DNA of 48,763 nucleotides from Nesterenkonia sp. PF2B19 (GCF_001758425.2 NZ_MDSS02000026.1:1-48763), one strand, 5' to 3'; shown: positions 23,310 through 32,514, counted from the stretch's first letter. The notes: generated by a model from the sequence alone, not told the origin. Program-made: numbers and translations.

Positions 23310-24475
23310 TCAGCTGGAGTAGGCGCTGTTCTCGTGGACGTAGTCGTGCGTGAGGTCGTTGGTGAGGATGGTGGCCTCGGCGTCCCCGGACTTCAGGTCG
23401 ATGGTGATCTCCACCTGGCGTCCGCTGAGGTCCACCAGGGAGCGGTCCTCCCCGATCCCGCCGCCGCGGCAGATCCACACGCCGTTGACGGCGACGTCGA
23501 TTGTGGCCGGGTCGAAGGCCACATCGGTGGTGCCCACGGCGGAGAGGATGCGCCCCCAGTTGGGGTCCCGGCCGAAGATCGCGGTCTTGAAGAGGTTGGA
23601 CCGGGCCACCGCGCGTCCGGCGGTCTCAGCCTCGTCCTCGTTGGCGGCATGGATCGTGGTGATGGCGATCTCGTGATGCGCGCCCTCGGCATCGGCGATG
23701 AGCTGCGCGGCGAGGTCACGGCAGACCTCGGTGAGCGCCGCTTGGAACTCTCTGAGGTCCACGCCGGAGGCGTCAGCCTCAGGGTGTGCGCCGGAGGCCA
23801 GGGCGACCACGGTGTCGTTGGTGGACATGCAGCCGTCCGAGTCGGCCCGGTTGAAGCTGACCCGCACTGCCTCGCGCAGTGCGGCGTCCAGATCCGGCTG
23901 GGTGATCACGCGTCGGTGGTGAGCACCGCGAGCATGGTGGCCATGCCGGGGGCGAGCATGCCGGCCCCTTTGGCCATGCCGCCGACGACGAAGCCGGTCC
24001 CGCCGGACTGGGCCGTCTTGGAGACGGTGTCGGTGGTGCGGATCGCCTCGGCAGCGGCGGCGGCCGCGCCGTCGTCATCGGTCAGGGCCGCGGCGGCCGC
24101 ATCCACGGCGGGCAGCAGGGCGCCCATGTCCAGCCGCTCCCCGATCAGCCCGGTGGAGCAGACGAGCACGTCCTGGGCGGAGATGTCCAAGGCCTGAGCC
24201 ACGCGTTCAGCGGTGTGGTGGGTATCGGCGAAGCCCTCCGGCCCGGTGCAGGCGTTGGCGCCTCCGGAGTTGAGCACGACGGCGTCAGCTCGGCCGTCAC
24301 TGACGGCCTGTCGGGACCACAGCACGGGCGCGGCGGCGACCCGGTTGCTCGTGAACACAGCCGCGGCGTGGCGCTGCGGACCGATGTTGACCACCAGGGC
24401 AAGGTCGCGTCCGGCGCTCTTCAGACCGGCGGTGACGCCTGCGGCGGTGAAGCCGGCGGCTGCGGTGACGCTCAT
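23310..24475 (-). pseudogene. argJ: Bifunctional ArgJ (ornithine acetyltransferase/NAGS), split as read
   Basis: Transfers acetyl from acetylornithine to glutamate and so recycles the acetyl group. It is made as one chain that self-cleaves before the threonine of the MATML motif. Here the first part (ATG 24475) runs [13 protein letters not shown] to KGAGMLAPGMATMLAVLTTDA (19 residues at most shown) and stops at 23906-23908. The second part begins 2 bases earlier with GTG: ITQPDLDAALREAV, DGCMSTNDT, GRDPNWGRIL, ending [10 protein letters not shown]. The two parts read as one family member if a single G is restored (GAC-GCG-GTG). The stop falls 10 residues after the nucleophile, so the natural two-subunit cleavage does not explain it. 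Confidence 0.9.
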
Positions 24476-25503
24476 GGGGAGACTCCCAACAGGTTCAGCC
24501 CGAGGGTCTCGTCGAGGCCCAGGGCGAGGTTCATGGACTGGACGGCACCGCCGGCGGTGCCCTTGGTGAGGTTGTCGCTGGCCGAGACCACGATCAGCCG
24601 TCCTGCGCGTTCGTCGACGGCGAGCTGGACGGTGACGTGGTTGGACCCGATCACGTGCTTGGTGGCGGGCCACTGTCCCTCCGGCAGCAGATGGACGAAG
24701 GGCTCGTCGTCGTACCGGGCGGCATAGGCCTCCCGCAGGGCGGAGGCCGTGGCGCCCTCGGCGAGCCGGGCGGTGGAGGTGGCCAGGATGCCGCGGGCCA
24801 TAGGCGCCAGCGTCGGGGTGAACGAGATCTGCACCCCGGTGCCGGCCACGGTGCTGAGTCCCTGCTCGATCTCCGGGGTGTGACGGTGCACCCCGCCCAC
24901 GCCGTAGGGGCTCATCCCGCCCATCACCTCGGATCCCAGCAGATGGGGCTTCAGCGACTTCCCAGCTCCGGAGGTCCCGGTGGCGGCCACGATGACGACG
25001 TCGGTGGGCTCGACCAGGCCTGCGGCGAAGGCCGGCGCCAGGCCGAGCAGGATCGTGGTGGGATAGCAGCCGGGTACGGCGATGCGTCGGGCCCCGGTGA
25101 GCTTCTCGCGCTGCCCGGGCAGCTCCGGCAGTCCGTACGGCCAGGTCCCCTGGTGCGCGGAGCCGTAGAACGCCTCCCAGGCCTCAGCGGACTCCAGTCG
25201 ATGGTCGGCTGCGGCGTCGATGACGAGGACGTCCTCGGGCAGCTGGGCCGCGATCTCGCCGCTGGCCCCGTGCGGCAGGGCGAGGAAGACGACGTCGTGG
25301 CCGGCGAGGTTCTCGGCCGTGGTCTCCAGGATGGTCTTCTCCGCCAGCGGTCGCAGATGGGGCTGGAGGGAGCCGAGGGCCTCCCCGGCCGAGGAGTGCG
25401 CGGTGACCGCGCCGATCTCAACCTCGGGATGCCCGGCGAGCAGGCGGAGCACTTCGCCTCCGGCATAGCCGGAGGCGCCGGAGACAGCGATCGAGTACGT
25501 CAT
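24472..25503 (-). CDS. argC: N-acetyl-gamma-glutamyl-phosphate reductase
   Basis: NADPH-dependent reduction of acetylglutamyl phosphate to the semialdehyde. The Rossmann motif [15 protein letters not shown], the catalytic cysteine motif [10 protein letters not shown], the [15 protein letters not shown] segment and the [14 protein letters not shown] histidine region are present. Length is 343 residues from ATG 25503 (MTYSIAVSG); the six-residue longer version from 25521 has no better support. First gene of the argCJBDFR operon, with an ARG box 34-47 bp upstream of the start. Confidence 0.95.
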   Translation of the reverse strand: MTYSIAVSGASGYAGGEVLRLLAGHPEVEIGAVTAHSSAGEALGSLQPHLRPLAEKTILETTAENLAGHDVVFLALPHGASGEIAAQLPEDVLVIDAAADHRLESAEAWEAFYGSAHQGTWPYGLPELPGQREKLTGARRIAVPGCYPTTILLGLAPAFAAGLVEPTDVVIVAATGTSGAGKSLKPHLLGSEVMGGMSPYGVGGVHRHTPEIEQGLSTVAGTGVQISFTPTLAPMARGILATSTARLAEGATASALREAYAARYDDEPFVHLLPEGQWPATKHVIGSNHVTVQLAVDERAGRLIVVSASDNLTKGTAGGAVQSMNLALGLDETLGLNLLGVSP

Positions 25504-25536
25504 GCCTGCCAGTCTACGCACATGTATGCAGACATA

Positions 25537-25550
25537 TCAATATTTATGCA
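25537..25550. promoter_or_regulatory. ARG box (ArgR operator) upstream of argC
   Basis: Read toward argC the sequence is TGCATAAATATTGA, flanked 4-5 bp downstream by a second, weaker half-similar site (TGCATACATG, 25521-25530). Tandem boxes of this kind are the normal ArgR target. It matches the box before argG in 11 of 14 positions. Confidence 0.78.
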
Positions 25551-25597
25551 TAGGGGGCGCGGGCGGGATCTCGTTCTTCATGTCCAGCCGACTTCGA

Positions 25598-25603
25598 TAG
25601 TCT
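25598..25603 (+). promoter_or_regulatory. -10 element of a leaderless promoter for the quinone reductase gene
   Basis: TAGTCT followed by 7 nt and the ATG at 25611, without a Shine-Dalgarno, indicates transcription starting at the initiation codon. Confidence 0.5.
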
Positions 25604-25610
25604 GACCCGC

Positions 25611-26618
25611 ATGAACGAACAGAGCGTCTTCCCCGAGGACCTGCCCAGTGCCGCACGCGTGACGCGCACCGAGCAGGCCGGCGGAACTGAAGTGTTCAGC
25701 ACGGTGGAGGTCTCCCTGCCCGAGCCCGGCCCCGGCCAGGTCCTGGTGGAGACCGCGGCCGCGGGAGTCAACTTCATCGAGACCTACCAGCGCAGCGGGG
25801 TCTATCCCGTGGAGCACCCCTTCGTCCCCGGCGGCGAGGGCACCGGCACCATCATCGCCGCCGGAGAGGCCGTCGAGGGCCTGGAGATCGGCCGACGGGT
25901 CACCACCAGCGAGGCGGCCACCGGCACCTACGCCACCCATTTCCTGATCGACGCCGCCAAGGCCGTCCCGGTCCCCGACGAGGTCACCGACGAGCAGGCC
26001 GCCGCCCTCCCCCTGCAGGGCGCGACCGCCCACTACCTGATCAACTCCACCTACCGGGTGGCACCGGGCGAGACCGTGCTGACCCACGCCGGCGCCGGCG
26101 GCGTCGGCCAGATCCTCACCCAGCTGCTCAAGGCCAAGGGCGCCCGGGTGATCACCACCACCTCCACTGCCGAGAAGGCGGAGATCGCCCAGGCCGCCGG
26201 CGCGGACTACGTGCTGAGCTACGACACCTTCGCCGACGAGGTCCGCGAGATCACCAAGGGCGAAGGCGTCTCGGTGGTCTACGACGGCGTCGGCCGCGAC
26301 ACCTTCACCGGCTCCCTGGAGAGCCTGGGCGTGCGCGGCACCCTGGTGCTCTTCGGCGGGGCCTCCGGCCAGGTCCCGCCCTTCGACCTCCAGGAGCTCA
26401 ACCGCCGCGGAGGGCTGTTCGTGACCCGCCCGTCACTGCAGTGGTACCTCCGCAATGCCGAGGAGCGCGCCTGGCGGTTCTCCGAGCTCTTCAAGGCGCT
26501 GACCTCCGGGGACCTGACCCTGAGCATCGGCGGAAGCTACCCCCTGGCCGAGGCCGGCCGCGCCCATGACGACCTCGAGAACCGCAGGACCACGGGCAAA
26601 CTGCTGCTGGTCCCCTGA
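25611..26618 (+). CDS. NADPH:quinone oxidoreductase (zeta-crystallin type)
   Basis: A 335-residue medium-chain dehydrogenase/reductase without zinc. It has the N-terminal GroES-like domain (AAGVNFIETYQRSGVYPV, VPGGEGTGTI), the NADPH-binding motif HAGAGGVGQILTQLLKA and a C-terminal LQELNRRGGLFVTRPSL segment typical of QOR1. It lacks the four-cysteine structural zinc lobe. It probably performs one-electron reduction of quinones and protects from redox cycling. Monocistronic: leaderless promoter upstream, strong terminator downstream. Confidence 0.92.
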   Translation: MNEQSVFPEDLPSAARVTRTEQAGGTEVFSTVEVSLPEPGPGQVLVETAAAGVNFIETYQRSGVYPVEHPFVPGGEGTGTIIAAGEAVEGLEIGRRVTTSEAATGTYATHFLIDAAKAVPVPDEVTDEQAAALPLQGATAHYLINSTYRVAPGETVLTHAGAGGVGQILTQLLKAKGARVITTTSTAEKAEIAQAAGADYVLSYDTFADEVREITKGEGVSVVYDGVGRDTFTGSLESLGVRGTLVLFGGASGQVPPFDLQELNRRGGLFVTRPSLQWYLRNAEERAWRFSELFKALTSGDLTLSIGGSYPLAEAGRAHDDLENRRTTGKLLLVP

Positions 26619-26643
26619 CCCCGCCTTCCCACACATACCCCGC

Positions 26644-26694
26644 AGACGACGTCGGCCCCTCTCCCTGGATCACCAGGGCGAGGGCGAGTCGTCT
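26644..26694. terminator. Bidirectional terminator between the quinone reductase gene and pheT
   Basis: Nested complementary arms AGACGAC/GTCGTCT (26644-26650 and 26688-26694), CCCTC/GAGGG and CCCTGG/CCAGGG enclose a 4-nt ATCA loop. It lies in the 86-bp gap between two convergent genes and can serve both. Confidence 0.8.
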
Positions 26695-26704
26695 GGGCTG
26701 GGTC

Positions 26705-29242
26705 TCAGCGCTGGACGGCGCCGTGGCGTGTGGTCGCCAGCGCCACGGCCGCCTCCCGGGCCTCGGAGGCCTCTTCGGCGGTCAGGGTGCGGTCCTCGGC
26801 CCGGAATCGCAGGGCATAGGCCAGTGACTTCCTACCGGGCTCGATCCCCTCTCCGGAGTAGACGTCGAAGAGCCGGATCTCCTCGAGCAGCTCGCCGGCG
26901 CCCGATGCCAGCGTGGACTGCAGCTCGCCGGCGGGCAGGGACTCCTCCACGATGAGCGAGACGTCCTGCGTGGACGGCGGGAACGTGGAGATCTGCTCCG
27001 CCACCACCTTCTCCGGTGCGGCCGCCAGCAGGGCACTGAGGTCCAGCTCCATCACGGCAGTGCGCGCCGGAAGGTCCCAGCCCTCGGCCACCTTCGGGTG
27101 CAGCTCGCCCGCGTGACCGACGACGGCGCCGTCAACCACCAGCTCCGCGGTGCGCCCGGGGTGGAAAGCCTGGTGATGCCCCTGCCGCACCGTGAGGTCC
27201 ACGCCGAGAAGCTCTGCGGCGGTGCGGGCGGCGTCCACAGCGTCGGCCCAGTCTCGGACACGCCCCGGCTGCCCGGGGGTGGGTGCCGGCTCCGAGCCGG
27301 CCACCGCGACGGCCAGATGCCACGGCTGGCGGGGGATCCCCGCCTCCAGCCCGGCCAGCGCGTCGTCACCCGGGCGGGCGCCCAGCGGCGGGATGCTCGG
27401 ACTGCCCACGGTCTCGCCCGGCAGATACACCAGCCCCGCCTCATAGAGCGCGAGGTCGGCGAATCCGCGGGAGACGTTGCGACGCAGCGTGTCCAGCAGC
27501 CCCGGGAGCACCGTGGTGCGCAGGGTGCCGTGCTGGGCGGCGATCGGGTTGGCCAGGCGCAGCATGTCCAGCTCGCCCTCGTCGGCGCGACCGAAGAGGG
27601 TGTTGGCCTCCTCCGAGTAGAACGGATAGCTCAGCGTCTCGGTGAAGCCTGCCGCCGCCATGCCGCTGAGCACCTGGCGGCGCCGCTGCTGCTCGCGGGT
27701 CAGGCCCCGGCCGGCCGGGGCGACCGGAAGCCGGGAGGGGATCTGGTCGTAGCCGATCAGGCGTGCGATCTCCTCGACCAGCGCCTCCGGGATCGTGAGG
27801 TCGGGACGCCAGCTGGGCGGGGTGACCCGCAGCGTCTCCCCGGCGTCCTCCACCTGGGCGCCGATCTCCTCCAGCGTGGCCACGACCTGGTCTCGGGTGT
27901 AGTCCACGCCGACGACCCGGGCGGGCAGCGCCGGATCCAGCGCGATGGGCTCGGGCAGCCGGGGAGCTCCGACTGCGGTGACCTCACCGGTGTCCGTCCC
28001 GCCTGCCAGCTGGACCAGCAGGTCCACCGCCCGCTGAGCGGCGACCGCCGGCAGCAGCGGGTCCACGCCGCGTTCGTTGCGCTTCGACGCCTCGGAGGGC
28101 AGCTTGTGGCGGCGCTTGCTGCGGCTGACGCTGACCGGGTCGAAGTGTGCCGCCTCGATGAGGATGCTGGTGGTGCCCTCCCCCACTTCGGTCTCCGCGC
28201 CGCCCATGACCCCGGCGATGCCGATCGCGCCGCGGTCGTCGGCGATCACCAGGTCCTCGGCATGGAGCTGACGGGCTTTCTCGTCCAGGGTGGTCAGCGT
28301 CTCGCCGGCCTGAGCGCGGCGGACCCGGATCGGGCCGCGCAGCGTCTCGGCATCGTAGAAGTGCAGCGGCTGGCCGAGCTCCCACATCACGTAGTTGGAG
28401 ATGTCCACCGGCAGGGAGATCGGCCGCATCCCGGCCAGTCGGAGCCGGGCTGCCATCCACGGCGGGGTGGGCGCATCGACGTCGACATCCTCGACCTTGC
28501 GCGCGACGAAACGGTCACAGCCGGCGACGCCGTAGATGGGCGCCTCGTCCTCCAGCAGCACCTCGTGCCCCGGGGTGCCGTCGGTGCGGACCTCGACAGT
28601 GGAGGCCGGATCCGTGAAGGAGGTCCCCGTGGCGTGGGCGTATTCGCGGGCCACACCGCGCATGGAGAACGCGTAGCCGCGGTCCGGGGTCACGTTGATC
28701 TCCGCGGCGGAATCGTCCAGCCCGAGCAGCTCCAGAGCATCGGAGCCGATCTCCGGGTCCAGTCCGAGGGTGGAGAGCACGAGGATGCCGTCGTGGTCCT
28801 CGCCGATGCCGAGCTCACGGACCGAGGCGATCATACCGGCCGAGACGTGTCCGTAGGTCTTCCGCGCGCTGATCCGGAAGTCGCCGGGCAGCACGGCGCC
28901 GGGCAGGGTCACCACGACCTTGTCCCCGACCTCGAAGTTGTGGGCGCCGCAGACCACGCCCTGGACGCCGTCGGGCGAGATGCCGTCCCCGGTGAGGGCC
29001 TGCTCCTGGTCCTCCGGGACCACGCGGACCCGACACCAGTTGATGGTCTTGCCGTTGCTCTGCGGCTCGGGGGTCTTCTCCAGGACCTCCCCGACGACGA
29101 TGGGCCCGGAGATCTCGTCGGAAGGACGGTGGACGTCCTCCTCCTCGAGTCCGACGCGGACCAGGTCGGCCATGAGGTCCTCCGGCGTGGCGTCCGCCGG
29201 GAGCTGGGTGAGTTCACGAAGCCAGGACAGGGGGATGCGCAT
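26705..29242 (-). CDS. pheT: Phenylalanyl-tRNA synthetase beta subunit
   Basis: An 845-residue beta chain of the heterotetrameric PheRS. Domains in order: N-terminal MRIPLSWLRELTQLP; tRNA-binding EMAP-like domain (VVCGAHNFEVGDKVVV); B3/4 editing domain; B5 DNA-binding-like domain (VGVDYTRDQVVATLEEIG); the catalytic-like core (LSYPFYSEEANTLFG); and a C-terminal anticodon-binding FDX-ACB domain (STFPPSTQDVSLIVEESLP). ATG 29242 is chosen over the 14-codon longer frame. It begins 4 bp after pheS, with which it forms the complex. Confidence 0.96.
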   Translation of the reverse strand: MRIPLSWLRELTQLPADATPEDLMADLVRVGLEEEDVHRPSDEISGPIVVGEVLEKTPEPQSNGKTINWCRVRVVPEDQEQALTGDGISPDGVQGVVCGAHNFEVGDKVVVTLPGAVLPGDFRISARKTYGHVSAGMIASVRELGIGEDHDGILVLSTLGLDPEIGSDALELLGLDDSAAEINVTPDRGYAFSMRGVAREYAHATGTSFTDPASTVEVRTDGTPGHEVLLEDEAPIYGVAGCDRFVARKVEDVDVDAPTPPWMAARLRLAGMRPISLPVDISNYVMWELGQPLHFYDAETLRGPIRVRRAQAGETLTTLDEKARQLHAEDLVIADDRGAIGIAGVMGGAETEVGEGTTSILIEAAHFDPVSVSRSKRRHKLPSEASKRNERGVDPLLPAVAAQRAVDLLVQLAGGTDTGEVTAVGAPRLPEPIALDPALPARVVGVDYTRDQVVATLEEIGAQVEDAGETLRVTPPSWRPDLTIPEALVEEIARLIGYDQIPSRLPVAPAGRGLTREQQRRRQVLSGMAAAGFTETLSYPFYSEEANTLFGRADEGELDMLRLANPIAAQHGTLRTTVLPGLLDTLRRNVSRGFADLALYEAGLVYLPGETVGSPSIPPLGARPGDDALAGLEAGIPRQPWHLAVAVAGSEPAPTPGQPGRVRDWADAVDAARTAAELLGVDLTVRQGHHQAFHPGRTAELVVDGAVVGHAGELHPKVAEGWDLPARTAVMELDLSALLAAAPEKVVAEQISTFPPSTQDVSLIVEESLPAGELQSTLASGAGELLEEIRLFDVYSGEGIEPGRKSLAYALRFRAEDRTLTAEEASEAREAAVALATTRHGAVQR

Positions 29243-29246
29243 GCCC

Positions 29247-30347
29247 TCAGACCTCCATTCCGAAGTGCTGGCTGAAACGGACATCGCCTTCGATCATGTC
29301 GCGCATGTCGGAGACGTCGTTGCGGAACATGAGCGTGCGTTCCACACCCATGCCGAAGGCGAACCCGGTGTAGACCTCCGGGTCCACACCGGCCGCCCGC
29401 AGGACGTTGGGGTTGACCATGCCGCAGCCTCCCCATTCGATCCACTGCGGGCCACCTGTGGCCCCGGGGTGCCAGATGTCCATCTCCGCGCTCGGCTCGG
29501 TGAACGGGAAGTAGGACGGGCGCAGGCGGATGGCCGCCTCCGGTCCGAACATCTGGCGGGCGAAGTGCTCCAGGGTGCCGCGCAGGTCGGCCATGGTGAG
29601 ACCCTTGTCCACGGCGAGGCCCTCGAACTGGTGGAACACCGGAGTGTGGGTGGCGTCCAGCTCGTCCGTGCGGAACGTCTTGCCGGGGCACAGCACGTAG
29701 ACCGGCAGCTCCCGTTCGAGGAGGGAGCGGACCTGCACCGGAGAGGTGTGGGTGCGCAGCACCAGATGGGAGTCCTTGGGCTCCACGAAGAAGGTGTCCT
29801 GCATCTCTCGGGCCGGGTGGTCCGGGTCGAAGTTCAGCGCATCGAAGTTGAACCACTCGGACTCCACCTCAGGCCCTTCAGCGATCTCCCAGCCCATGCC
29901 GACGAAGACGTCACAGACCCGCTCCTGCAGAACGGTCAGCGGGTGGCGGGCTCCGAGGGGGTGACGTCGGGGCGCGGCGGTGACGTCGACGGCTTCCTCC
30001 ACGAGGATCCGCTCGGCATGCTCGGCCTCCAGCACCTCGGTCCGGACGGCGAGCGCCTTCTGGATGCGGCCGCGGGCGCCGCCGAGAAGCTTGCCGGCGT
30101 CCTTCTTCTCGTCTTTGGCGAGGTCCTTGATCTGCCGGTTGGCCAGCACGATCGGGGACTTCTCACCCGTGTGGGCCAGTCGCGCCTCCTTGAGCTGGTC
30201 GAGGTCTGCAGCCTCGTCGAAGGCGGCGAGGGCATTCTGGACGCAGGTCTCGACGGCGTTCTCGTCGAGCGGATGCGGTGCCGCGCGGTCAGCGGCGGAC
30301 GCGGCCTCCTGCTCCTGGACCTCGGGGCTGGTGTCAGTCCTGGACAT
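29247..30347 (-). CDS. pheS: Phenylalanyl-tRNA synthetase alpha subunit
   Basis: A 366-residue catalytic subunit. An N-terminal coiled-coil arm (about residues 25-110, [20 protein letters not shown]) binds tRNA. Class II motif 2 is [20 protein letters not shown] and motif 3 is [16 protein letters not shown], with the phenylalanine-pocket stretch [22 protein letters not shown] lies just before the ATG. The 317-bp region upstream, to the mutT-like gene, holds three LexA-like boxes and a hairpin, which is unexpected for this housekeeping operon. Confidence 0.96.
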   Translation of the reverse strand: MSRTDTSPEVQEQEAASAADRAAPHPLDENAVETCVQNALAAFDEAADLDQLKEARLAHTGEKSPIVLANRQIKDLAKDEKKDAGKLLGGARGRIQKALAVRTEVLEAEHAERILVEEAVDVTAAPRRHPLGARHPLTVLQERVCDVFVGMGWEIAEGPEVESEWFNFDALNFDPDHPAREMQDTFFVEPKDSHLVLRTHTSPVQVRSLLERELPVYVLCPGKTFRTDELDATHTPVFHQFEGLAVDKGLTMADLRGTLEHFARQMFGPEAAIRLRPSYFPFTEPSAEMDIWHPGATGGPQWIEWGGCGMVNPNVLRAAGVDPEVYTGFAFGMGVERTLMFRNDVSDMRDMIEGDVRFSQHFGMEV

Positions 30348-30437
30348 GCTTCTCCAACTGTGAGCGAAATGGGGACGATCCCGGTCAGTTTATGCGCTGG
30401 CCCGCCAGGCTGCCGAGTCGAGTCACGACGCCGTCTC

Positions 30438-30449
30438 GAACCCGTGTTC
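30438..30449. promoter_or_regulatory. LexA-type SOS box 1
   Basis: GAAC-CCGT-GTTC is a perfect match to the GAAC-N4-GTTC core of the Gram-positive LexA operator. It lies 91 bp upstream of pheS and in a region with no protein-coding gene. Confidence 0.55.
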
Positions 30450-30476
30450 TGACAGTTTTCTCACAGACTCCCCGAG

Positions 30477-30492
30477 TCGAACACATCTTCGA
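30477..30492. promoter_or_regulatory. LexA-type SOS box 2 (one mismatch)
   Basis: TCGAACACATCTTCGA is a 16-bp palindrome with one mismatch to TCGAAC-N4-GTTCGA. It starts 41 bp after box 1 (core to core). Confidence 0.5.
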
Positions 30493-30521
30493 TGAAGCGC
30501 ACCGAAGGCTTGCGGGGCGTG

Positions 30522-30537
30522 TAGAATACGTGTTCTA
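30522..30537. promoter_or_regulatory. LexA-type SOS box 3 overlapping a -10-like TAGAAT
   Basis: TAGAATACGTGTTCTA is palindromic except at two symmetric positions and gives GAAT-ACGT-GTTC, one mismatch from the LexA core. It starts 45 bp after box 2. The TAGAAT at its left end is a plausible rightward -10 element, so a bound repressor would block transcription into the hairpin region at 30553-30605. Confidence 0.5.
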
Positions 30538-30552
30538 ATGGCTGTGCGCGAT

Positions 30553-30605
30553 GGGAAGCGCGACGCGCGCAGAAGCCCTCCTCACTGCTTCTGCGCGCGT
30601 CTCCC
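30553..30605. terminator. Strong stem-loop downstream of the Nudix gene / possible small RNA
   Basis: A perfect 15-bp stem GACGCGCGCAGAAGC (30562-30576) and GCTTCTGCGCGCGTC (30587-30601) with a 10-nt loop, extended by GGGA/TCCC after a 5-nt bulge. It lies 60 bp beyond the mutT stop and is a reasonable terminator for that gene. Rightward, it could also end a short RNA starting near 30535 at the LexA-boxed TAGAAT. A 28-codon ORF (ATG 30538) reads through it but has no coding character. Confidence 0.65.
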
Positions 30606-30664
30606 ATGTCTGGGGGCTGCGTGACAGGACTGCCGGGCGTGTCAGAGCGCGGATCCCGGCAGCG

Positions 30665-31105
30665 TCAGGCGTAACGCCGCAGCAGCTCCTCCACGATGGG
30701 CCGGTCCGCCGGAATCCACGGGTGATCGAGCAGCTGAGGGTTCACCGGTACCCAGTCCAGACGATCATGATCCTGCAGGGGCCACGGGACACCCTCGATG
30801 AGCTCCCCCTGGAACAGGCGCATCACCGCGGTGCCGGAGAGCCGCCAGCCGAGTCCGGGCACGCCATTCTCTCCCAATGCGCAGATCTCCTCACCGAGGG
30901 CCACCTGGATGCCCAGCTCCTCGGCCAGCTCCCGGTGCACGCCGTCGCGGGCGTTCTCTCCCGGCTCCAGCTTCCCTCCGGGGAACTCCCAGAGCCGACG
31001 CATCGCCTCAGGTCTGGTGCGGCGGGCCATGAGAAGCTCGGGCGGCCCCTGGGCCGCCTGGCGGAGGACCGCGGCGGCGACGACAGTGGTGATGGGGCCC
31101 GTCAC
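30665..31105 (-). CDS. Nudix hydrolase, MutT/8-oxo-dGTPase type
   Basis: A 146-residue sanitising pyrophosphatase. The Nudix box GKLEPGENARDGVHRELAEE with EELGI is complete, and WEFPGGKLE is the MutT-type sequence before it. The likely substrate is an oxidised nucleoside triphosphate; related CTP pyrophosphohydrolases cannot be excluded. Its ATG overlaps the stop of the SRPBCC gene by 4 bp, so the two form an operon. Damage-response character would suit the LexA-like boxes downstream, but those are on the wrong side to control it. Confidence 0.88.
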   Translation of the reverse strand: MTGPITTVVAAAVLRQAAQGPPELLMARRTRPEAMRRLWEFPGGKLEPGENARDGVHRELAEELGIQVALGEEICALGENGVPGLGWRLSGTAVMRLFQGELIEGVPWPLQDHDRLDWVPVNPQLLDHPWIPADRPIVEELLRRYA

Positions 31106-31653
31106 GCGGACTCGGCGAGTGCCTTCAGGCGGCTGACCGAGGCCGCAAGCATCTCTGCGGTCGTGGTGCGCGCCCGCTCCACACGGGCCTCGTCGGTCAG
31201 CTGCGACCAGTCATAGGTGTGGGTGACCTCCACTCCGCCGGAGGACAGCTCCGCCAGCGACCACCGCCACAGGTGTCCCGCCGGCGGCTCACCCATGGTG
31301 GCGGGCCGCCAGGCGATCAGTTCTCCCTCGAGGAATTCCACCACGTGGTTCTCCCGAGTCTTGCCGTTGGTCAGTGTCATCCGAAAGACGTCACCGACCG
31401 CCCTGACCCGCTGCCCGGGCTCCGCGTGCGCGAGGTTCTCATTGCCGTCCCATGCGGACTGCTGGGAGGGGTCCGCAATGAGCTCGAAGATGGCCGCGGC
31501 ATCCGCGCGGACGACGTCATGCGCGGTGACCACACGGCCGCAGTGGTCTGGGTCGTAGCCCAGGTCCTGCGCACCGTTCTCGCCATAGGCGGCACACTCG
31601 CGCGGCGCCTGACCGGCGCCCTGATGGTGGGATCCCCGCTGCTCTGCGCTCAT
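31102..31653 (-). CDS. SRPBCC (START-like) domain protein
   Basis: A 183-residue protein with an SRPBCC/polyketide-cyclase-like fold: VRADAAAIFELIADPSQQSAWDG at the start of the domain, LTNGKTRENHVVEFLEGELIAW in the central sheet and a C-terminal helix. The approximately 45 N-terminal residues (histidine, glutamine and glycine rich) may be an over-long start. These proteins bind hydrophobic ligands; the ligand is unknown. Divergent from the GNAT gene and co-transcribed with the Nudix gene. Confidence 0.78.
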   Translation of the reverse strand: MSAEQRGSHHQGAGQAPRECAAYGENGAQDLGYDPDHCGRVVTAHDVVRADAAAIFELIADPSQQSAWDGNENLAHAEPGQRVRAVGDVFRMTLTNGKTRENHVVEFLEGELIAWRPATMGEPPAGHLWRWSLAELSSGGVEVTHTYDWSQLTDEARVERARTTTAEMLAASVSRLKALAESA

Positions 31654-31694
31654 ACGCTCCAGCCTACGCGAACCCGCCGGTAGGGTCAGGAGCC

Positions 31695-32276
31695 ATGGGT
31701 GAATTTGACGAGCTGAGGAGCTGGGCTGCGAACCTGCTCACCGGAGACAAGGTGGCGCTGCGCGCCACGATCGAAGACGACCTGCCGGTGCTGGCCGAGT
31801 GGTGGAACGAGCCGGACGTCGCGCTGTTCCAGCAGACACGGATCGTCCAGCAGCCTCAGACCCACGTGCGGGAGCTGATCTCCGCCTGGGCACGGAACGA
31901 CTCCCCCGGGGCCGTCGGCTACACGGTCACCCGGGTCGACGACGGCACGGTGGCCGGGCACATCTCCCTGCACGGACTCACCGTGCCGGCGCGCATTGCG
32001 ACCCTGGGCGTCGTGCTCGGTCCGCCCGCCCAGGGCCAGGGCCTCGGAGAGGAGGCGGTGCGGCTGATGCTGCGGCTGGCCTTCGACGAGATGGGGGCCC
32101 GGAAGGTGGAGCTCACGGTCTTCTCCTTCAATGCCCGTGCTATGAGCCTCTACGAGAGGCTCGGCTTCGGCGTGGAGGGTCGACGTCGGGAGTCCGTCCT
32201 CCACCGCGGACGATTCTACGACGAGGTCTCCATGGGGCTGATGGAGTCCGAGTACCGGGCCTGGCCTTCGTCCTGA
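31695..32276 (+). CDS. GNAT acetyltransferase, RimJ/RimL-like
   Basis: A 193-residue N-acetyltransferase. The acetyl-CoA-binding loop is LGVVLGPPAQGQGLGEEAVR, followed by LMLRLAFDEMGARKVELTVF and SFNARAMSLYERLGFGVEG, the RimJ/L-type C-terminus. The target amine (ribosomal protein or small molecule) is not evident. A TAGGGT -10 element (31681-31686) lies 8 nt before the ATG and CAGGAG lies between them, so it may be leaderless or carry a very short leader. Confidence 0.88.
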   Translation: MGEFDELRSWAANLLTGDKVALRATIEDDLPVLAEWWNEPDVALFQQTRIVQQPQTHVRELISAWARNDSPGAVGYTVTRVDDGTVAGHISLHGLTVPARIATLGVVLGPPAQGQGLGEEAVRLMLRLAFDEMGARKVELTVFSFNARAMSLYERLGFGVEGRRRESVLHRGRFYDEVSMGLMESEYRAWPSS

Positions 32277-32514
32277 TCCGGGGCTATTCTGAACTCGGCC
32301 CTGTCGTCGACCACGAGGTGACCGGTGAAGAACTGACGTCTGAGACCTGCACAGCCCGTCCGCCGTCGCGCGGCAGGGTCACTGTGCTCTCTGACGGTTC
32401 GGTGCTTCGCCTGCGTTCGGCCCCATCTGCGGCACGACGCCTTCGGCCCGACAGCCGCCTCGCTGTGCAGCGTCTCCACGCATCCCCCGCCCCTGCGCAC
32501 CCCGGAGACTCCTC
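32277..32514 (+). other. Long leader region before the ABC-F gene
   Basis: This 238-bp gap has no conserved gene. An open frame beginning at GTG 32318 runs into the ABC-F start and stops at 32539, so a regulatory leader peptide overlapping the ATG is possible. ABC-F resistance genes are often controlled by such attenuators, but no clear terminator/antiterminator pair was found by eye. Confidence 0.3.

Noticed and set aside
30538-30624. 28-codon ORF starting just after the third LexA-like box
   Set aside because: It runs through a perfect 15-bp stem and has an arginine/cysteine/proline composition expected from that repeat; a structured RNA or terminator explains the sequence better.
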